Shown here one piece after another: positions 58,630 to 64,000 of a stretch of 64,000 nucleotides of DNA. Below the pieces are notes generated by a model. It was given only the letters and a program-made list of their open reading frames with translations, had not been told where the DNA came from and did not search any database. The DNA is from Nelumbo lutea (Eukaryota; Streptophyta; Magnoliopsida; Proteales; Nelumbonaceae), in assembly GCA_022828595.1 (NCBI GenBank), contig JAKGHH010000008.1, positions 7,491,728 through 7,555,727 of the forward strand, in the 5' to 3' direction. A program made the translations under genes and the position numbers. Every line of letters begins with the position of its first letter. The stretch's first letter is position 1.

Positions 58630-59482
58630 AATGACTATTTAGATAGGGGAAGGCCAAATTTTGATATCAAAATGGTGTCCAACATCCAATGCCAGGGACT
58701 TGAAAGTTGAGGATAGTGTGACTGTATGAAACCTTTCATCTCAGGAAGCATGGAATGTTTGAGTCTCTTACAGCAACCTGGAGAGGTCTTCTGACTGGTG
58801 TGAGGCCAGAGAATATTCCAAGAAAGATCAAGTGTTTGAAGTTCTGTGTGGTGCATACATTCATAGAGGTAAAGCTGTGGACAGAGAGCTGCAGAGAGGG
58901 AGACGAAAGGTTGGAAGATGAAGCACTGTGTGGCAATGAGCGATTGGAGAATTCAAATGGTGATAGGCTTTCACTGATTTGGAAAAACAATTTCTGGAAA
59001 CTTGGGAAAGTTTCTTTAGGATGAGAAGTTTTTTTGAGAAAGTGGAGTCGGTGCATGGCAGGATTTCTAAGCAGGCATTAACTAGTGGTTATAGTTAACT
59101 TATGTGGACATATGAATTCAAAGATAGCGGGGGCTGTGATAGACCAAAATTTAGGTCTATTATCATCTTCCTCAAGACTGATTGAGAGCTCTGGAGATGC
59201 ATTAAAGGAGAACAGACTTTCAACAAAGGTTACAGAGATCACCACATTGCCAGGCAAGGATGGATTCATATGGTGCATAACAAAGTACAGCTATGGAGAA
59301 GAGGAGGCCCTACTGAATGGAAGGTGCTAATTGCAGCCAAAGCAAGGAGGTGGAGAAGCATGTTGAAGAGGTCAGCGGTGGAAAAGATGGTTGGGTATAT
59401 TTCAAAGATATTCGAAGGAGCGATTGGACCAAGAAGACATGCTGATCTGAACTTTGTTATAGCCATGTTATTGCAGTTTTAA
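58630..59482 (+). mobile_element. L1 ORF1 fragment
   Basis: The plus strand encodes ILISKWCPTSNARDLKVED, then LTGVRPENIPRKIKCLKF and LWTESCREGDERLEDEALCG, aligning with ORF1 of copy b ([35 protein letters not shown]). The next part to 59482 is probably the rest of ORF1 but no motif is kept. Stops and shifts are frequent. Confidence 0.78.
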
Positions 59483-59529
59483 ATTTGGCACATGTGGTTT
59501 TTGAATGAGTCAAGAGCTAATTTTTCATC

Positions 59530-60215
59530 ATCTTGGGTAGGAATAGTTACATGACTTACTTGCATCACACAGTTCCCAAATTTCTTTCATTTTAGCCTTC
59601 AATGTACAAACCTCTTCAGTATCTTGGGTAGAATCAGTAGACTTCGCAGTTGTACTGGCACAGATATGCACTGAGATAATAATGTACTAAATCACATGGT
59701 TGTCCACATGCATATCTTTTTGGCCTTTAATTTAAAAATCTGGAAAAGGAATTTAGGTCTAAATTGGCACAGTACATTTTCCTAGTAGTTTATTTATGTG
59801 TTCAAGAACTAATGCTTCAGCTTATGGGAAGGAATTTGGGAACTGTGGACTTTGCAGTTGTACTTGCATGCATAAGCATTGAGGCATTAATGCTCTTACA
59901 TTGTATGGTTGTCTACATATCTATCCTTGTAGCCAGCCCTTCAAGTACAAATATGGAATAGGACTGTAGCATTAAGTTGACACCATGCCTTTTCCATAGT
60001 AGTTTATTCATGAGCCAAAGAACTAATGAATCAGCATCTTGGATAGGAAGGAAGGAAAAGTAGATTTAGCAGCTGTACTTGCATGAATGAATACTGATGC
60101 AATAAAGTACCTACTATATATGGTTGTCCAAATTCTTATCCTTGTGGCCTTATGTGCAAATCCCGAACAGGACTATAGCATTAAACTTTTTTTCATAGTA
60201 CAAGAATAATTTCTA
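59530..60215. repeat. Tandem repeat of about 205-215 bp, just over three units
   Basis: GCAGTTGTACTTGCATGCAT-like words occur near 59646, 59852 and 60069. Also repeated are ATGGTTGTCCACAT, ATCCTTGTGGCC, TAGTAGTTTATTCATG and CATCTTGGGTAGGAA. The units are diverged. Confidence 0.85.
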
Positions 60216-60502
60216 TATATACTTTAGCTAGAAGTTAATTTAAGCTCCACCAGAAAATAATACTATAAACAAAAAAAGTACTGACCTCAAACCACTTTGA
60301 CCTACAGTCAAGTACACTCCAAGAATTTAGGGTTTCACCAACTGCAACCTGGGAGAAAGGGGACGGAGAGTTTCCAGTTTTTGCATCCCTTAGTCGTACG
60401 GCAGTTCATGTGAGGAAGATGAGGTTTTACTTGCTTTGGGCGCATAATGTAATGGGGATAACAAGAGGCTTGGCTCTTCTATAAAAAAAGTGGTTTCTTT
60501 TT

Positions 60503-62678
60503 TTGATGAATGAACGTTGGAGAAAGATGGGAGAGGAGAGGAAGTACAATCTGGCGGGGAAATGGAGACTGGAGTTGATCATTGAAGCCAAATCTTTCCT
60601 GTTTGAGCAGGGAAGGACAAAGGGGAAGGCTCACTTGAAAATCAGAGAAGGGAGCAGGGCGACGATTCTCCTACCAGAGGAGGCCTGTGTGTGGTTGAAA
60701 GGTTTTGTAGATGGAACTGTCAATTCCTTACGGGAAGAAGGTTGGAGAAACTCGTTGACCTGTGAGAACAAGAGATTTGAATTTGTGCTAAAAAGGAATG
60801 GAAAAGGGTGGTTCATAATGGCTACTAAACTCTTTGGTAATAACAAAAGGCAAGTGTTGTGTATTCCAGAAGGCCTGAAACGGAGAGGGTGGGATTCCTT
60901 CGCTTTTAATCTTCAAGCTTTTCTCTTGGAGGTTGAAGGGAGAGTGGAAGAAGCCCCTGGCTTGAAGGATTGTCATCTTTTTGTCCTATGTAATTAGGTG
61001 CCCTGCTTTAAGCATTACCCTGAAGTTTTGGTGTCCAGCTCGACTGTCCTCCGACGAGTAGCTTTGGAAGAAGGGAGTGGGAGCTGGGAGAAGAGGGTGG
61101 TCCTAGTGGCAGATAGGGTGATAGAAGATTGGACGAAAGTTTTAGAAGTAATTGTAGAGAGGTTGGGGTTAGATGAAGATGTAATGTTGTTGCCTTTTGC
61201 TAAAAAGAAAGCTTTATTAAATACTGGAGATAAGAAACTAATCTTCAGTACTTTCCTTGTAGAAGGAAGTTTGATTCAGGCCCAGAATTGGGCTCCAGAT
61301 TGCAACGAAGTTGAATCTAGAGCCGATAGCTTCTTGATTAAACTTCTCGGTCTTCCATTCAACCTTTGGAATGATTAAATACTGAGGAAATTTGTTAGAG
61401 CATTGGGTGGAGATCTGTTAGAGGTTAACTTAAGAAACTTGAGAGCTGTGGAACTTAAGGTTGTTGGGATCAAGCCAGAGAACTTGCCGTGGGCCTTCGA
61501 AGTTCTCTCAAAAGGTGCTTGGTACAAGGTCCGGTTAGCTTCAGAAGATGAAGCCTTGCTTTGGGGAAGACGAACAGAGGTTGAAGGAACTGACGAGTTT
61601 GCAGGTTGGTGTACGCGTGGCCTTCAAGGGCTAGCGGGAAAGCCTGATGTGTGTGGGCGAACCCACGCTATTCGAGAGGTAGAACAGAAGAGAAGAGGTT
61701 GACCGAGGTTGGATAAGTTGCGGCTCAGATTCTGAATATGATGAAAGTTCGGAAACCTGTGGGAGTTTAGGCAGTGCAACAGATGAAGCTCTATCTAAAG
61801 ATCAGATTAGGGATCCTTTTAGCCTTGATTGTTTGTTCTTAAGGGATTCGGTGGGGGAAGGAAAGGAGGGGAAGGAGCGGGTGAATGATCTTAACCCAAA
61901 TCTGGCTGAGCCCCCCCCCCTAGTTCTAGTGCTTTGCAAGAGGCCGAAAAGGAGGTAGCTCAGGTCTTCTCAAAGCTGAACAAGGATACCTCACAGAGAG
62001 GTACATACTTGGGTACAGAAAGGGGTCATTGTGTTGATACAACGACAGGGATTTTCTTCCCCCAACTCTGGGAGACAGAGTGCTCTAATTCTCAAAAAAG
62101 AAAGTGACTACCACTCTGCCTTTGCTCTCTCCTCACTTCTCTGACTCAGGTAAATCCCCCAACTTTGTCAATACAGTTTTGGATACTGATGAGCGCTCTG
62201 TGTGTCTTGTTCTAGATTCTCTTCCCAACCAAGAGTCGGAAGCCCTTGGTCTGAAAGCCACAATGCGTCTACAAGGAGGGGAAGTGGGTGAGGAAACTTG
62301 CAGAGAGACAATAATATGGGAAATCTTAGAAAGCCTTTTGGGTGAAGTGGAAAGGAAGGAATTGCAGAGAGGGAGCCTGGAGGGGACAGAAAGGGCTGTA
62401 GTTGGAGGTAATGTGAGAAGGAACAAGAAGTTTCCTAGGAGTGAGGAGGTACATCTTTAGAAAAAGAGGAAACTAATGGGGAAGAGTTAGTTGGAGAATT
62501 TGTGAAAAAGTTGGGGTGCAAGCTGAAGAACCCGAATGATCTAAAAGCCTACATGCAAAAAAAAGAGGACAGCAAGTTGAAGTTTAGAAGACCGAGTGAT
62601 GTGGAGAGGTTAAAAAAAGATATTGAGGGGGACAAGAAGTTTGAAGTGAAAGGGATTAGAAGAAAAGGGTCTAAATAG
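60503..62678 (+). pseudogene. L1 copy c ORF1
   Basis: The frame reads KWRLELIIEAKSFLFEQGRT, GWFIMATKLFGNNKRQVLCI, then TAG (60995-60997), LIKLLGLPFNLWND, TAA (61376-61378), VVGIKPENLPWAFEVLSKGA and TGA (61700-61702). A frameshift and a C-run (61910-61920) follow; 62104-62460 is the Ser/Glu-rich part, and the end DVERLKKDIEGDKKFEVKG matches copy b. Three in-frame stops make it dead. Confidence 0.88.
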
Positions 62679-62715
62679 ATCTTGGAGGAGTTAGGGTTAA
62701 GGCCAATAGTTTTCG

Positions 62716-64000
62716 ATGAGAATCCTAAGTTGGAATGTGAGGGGGTTGGGCAGCATTAGGAAGAGAGCAACAATTAAAGAGGTAATTAAGAAGTTTAATC
62801 CGGATGTGGTAATGATTCAGCAGTCCAAAAGAATGGATTTTGATTGCAAATGGGCAAGGAATGTGTGGAGTTCTAGGGGTATAAAGTGGGTGGTTGCTCT
62901 TTCGTGGGGTTCCTCAAGAGGGATTGTGACCTTGTGGAAAGAAGAGATACTCTTAGGTGTGGAGGAGCTAATTGGAGATCATTTTGTCTCCCTAAAGTTC
63001 AGATAGGTGGACGATGGATATGAATGGGTACTAACAAATGTGTATGGTCCCAATGACTATAGGCAGAGGGAGAAATTATGGGAAGAATTGAGTGACATTA
63101 GAGGCCTCTGGGATGGACCTTTGGTGTGTGGGAGGGGATTTTAATGTAGTGAGATTTACGGAGGAAACCAACAACCCCAGACAGAGAGTGACAACAAGTA
63201 TGAGGAAGTTCAACCAATTTGTGGACTCTTTTGAACTCAAAGAACTTCCTCTCCTAAATAATAACTTCACTTGGTCCAACCTTCAATCAAGGCCAATTTG
63301 CTCTAAGTTGGACAGATTTTTGTTCTCAACAGATTGGGAGGAACGTTGGGGCAATATTACTTCTAGGGCTCTCCCTAGACTTACTTCAGACCACTGGCCT
63401 ATAGTGTTGGTCAAGGAGGAAATAAGAGGAGTAGGGCCTACCCCTTTCAAGTTTGAAAATATGTGGTTGACTCATCCGGGTTTCATTGAGAAGATCAGAG
63501 AGTGGTGGGAGCAAGCTAATCCGGTAGTTGATTGGGAGGGAATGAGGTTCCACAAGAAACTCCAATACTTAAAATCACAATTAAAGGAGTGGAATAGGTT
63601 GGAGTTTGGAAGATTAGAAAAGAGAAAACAAGTTCTAGTGGAGCAAATCGAGGATTTGGACCTGAAGGAAGAGAGAGGCCCCTTTGGAGAGGAAGAAAGG
63701 AAGTTGAAATGGGTTTTGAGGAAGTAGATGGAGGACATCTTGGTTAAGGAGGAAATCAGTTGGAGGCAAAAATCCAGGTGTAAGTGGCTAAAGGAGGGAG
63801 ACAAAAACACAAGGTTTTTCCATTCAGTGGAAAATGGAAGGAGAAAGAAGAATTTCATCTCTAATTCGGAAGTTGATGGAGTAGTTTTGTCCCACCCGGC
63901 TGAAATTGCAAAGGCTCTAGTAAACCACTTCAAATTTATTTTTAGAAGGCCTATGAATGAGAGAGTGTGGTTGGAGGGTTTGGATAGGTCGACTCTAAGT
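62716..64000 (+). pseudogene. L1 copy c ORF2 endonuclease and linker (runs off the window)
   Basis: ORF2 starts [12 protein letters not shown]. The catalytic QE of QESKR is QQ here (MIQQSKRMDF), so the endonuclease lacks its Glu. A TAG stands at 63004-63006, then VYGPNDYRQ, a frameshift, [28 protein letters not shown] and SDHWPIVL. The linker ends at TAG (63725-63727) and continues SWRQKSRCKWLKEGDKNTRF to the window edge. Confidence 0.9.

Larger units (their letters stand above)
60460..64000 (+). mobile_element. L1-type LINE copy c, 3' part outside the window
   Basis: A full ORF1 (60503-62678) and the start of ORF2 (62716 on) of the same family as copies a and b. The two ORFs are 37 bases apart. 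The window ends before the RT. Both ORFs carry stops and frameshifts. The 5' border is approximate. Confidence 0.92.

Noticed and set aside
59085..59330. Separate small gene after the L1 ORF1 fragment
   Set aside because: No motif, and its place right after ORF1 similarity suggests decayed ORF1 sequence.

Overview
The window is nuclear DNA of a flowering plant, probably a dicot with large TE-filled introns. It holds most of one host gene, opened up by nested transposable elements. Support for a plant origin comes from GT-AG introns, L1-type LINEs carrying a C-terminal RNase H, a Tat-lineage Ty3/gypsy element, a Ty1/copia element with an initiator-Met primer site, hAT-type MITEs, a tRNA-type SINE and a retrocopy of ribosomal protein eL38. 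I cannot name the species.

The host gene (+ strand) is RADA, the plant homologue of bacterial RadA/Sms, a recombination ATPase of organelles. Eleven exons, exactly 500 codons in total, run from position 3 (inside exon 1) to 58315. They encode in order a C4 zinc finger, Walker A, Walker B, the KNRFG motif and the start of the Lon-like domain. All ten internal junctions keep frame and have GT-AG borders. The start codon and the C-terminal exons lie outside the window. Only about 2.6 percent of the span is coding.

Layout: intron 1 (680-3411) has microsatellites and a LINE RNase H remnant. Intron 2 (3468-10953) carries a decayed LINE on the minus strand whose RNase H is split by two hAT-like MITEs with exact 8-bp target duplications, plus an RTE-type LINE end. 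Intron 4 (11225-13316) has a LINE fragment split by a third MITE. Intron 5 (13401-44522, 31.1 kb) is a nest: an RTE fragment cut by an internally deleted L1; a gag-only LTR element (17930-30202) whose gag is cut by a 10.3-kb Tat-type gypsy element (18965-29300); a 5'-truncated L1 end; and a nearly full-length L1 (about 31.27-43.77 kb) cut between its two ORFs by a 5.4-kb copia element. Intron 8 holds an intact eL38 retrocopy, intron 9 LINE remnants and a SINE, and intron 11 an ORF1 fragment, a tandem repeat and a third L1 that leaves the window.

The most unusual object is in the gypsy element. On the strand opposite gag-pol, between pol and the 3' LTR, lies a multi-exon reading frame with its own TATA box and a cluster of ACGT motifs upstream. 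It resembles the antisense accessory gene known from some Tat/Grande elements. Nearly all element coding regions are broken by stops, frameshifts or altered catalytic residues; the Tat pol frame is open but has YVDN at the RT active site. Exact target duplications allow the insertion order to be reconstructed.
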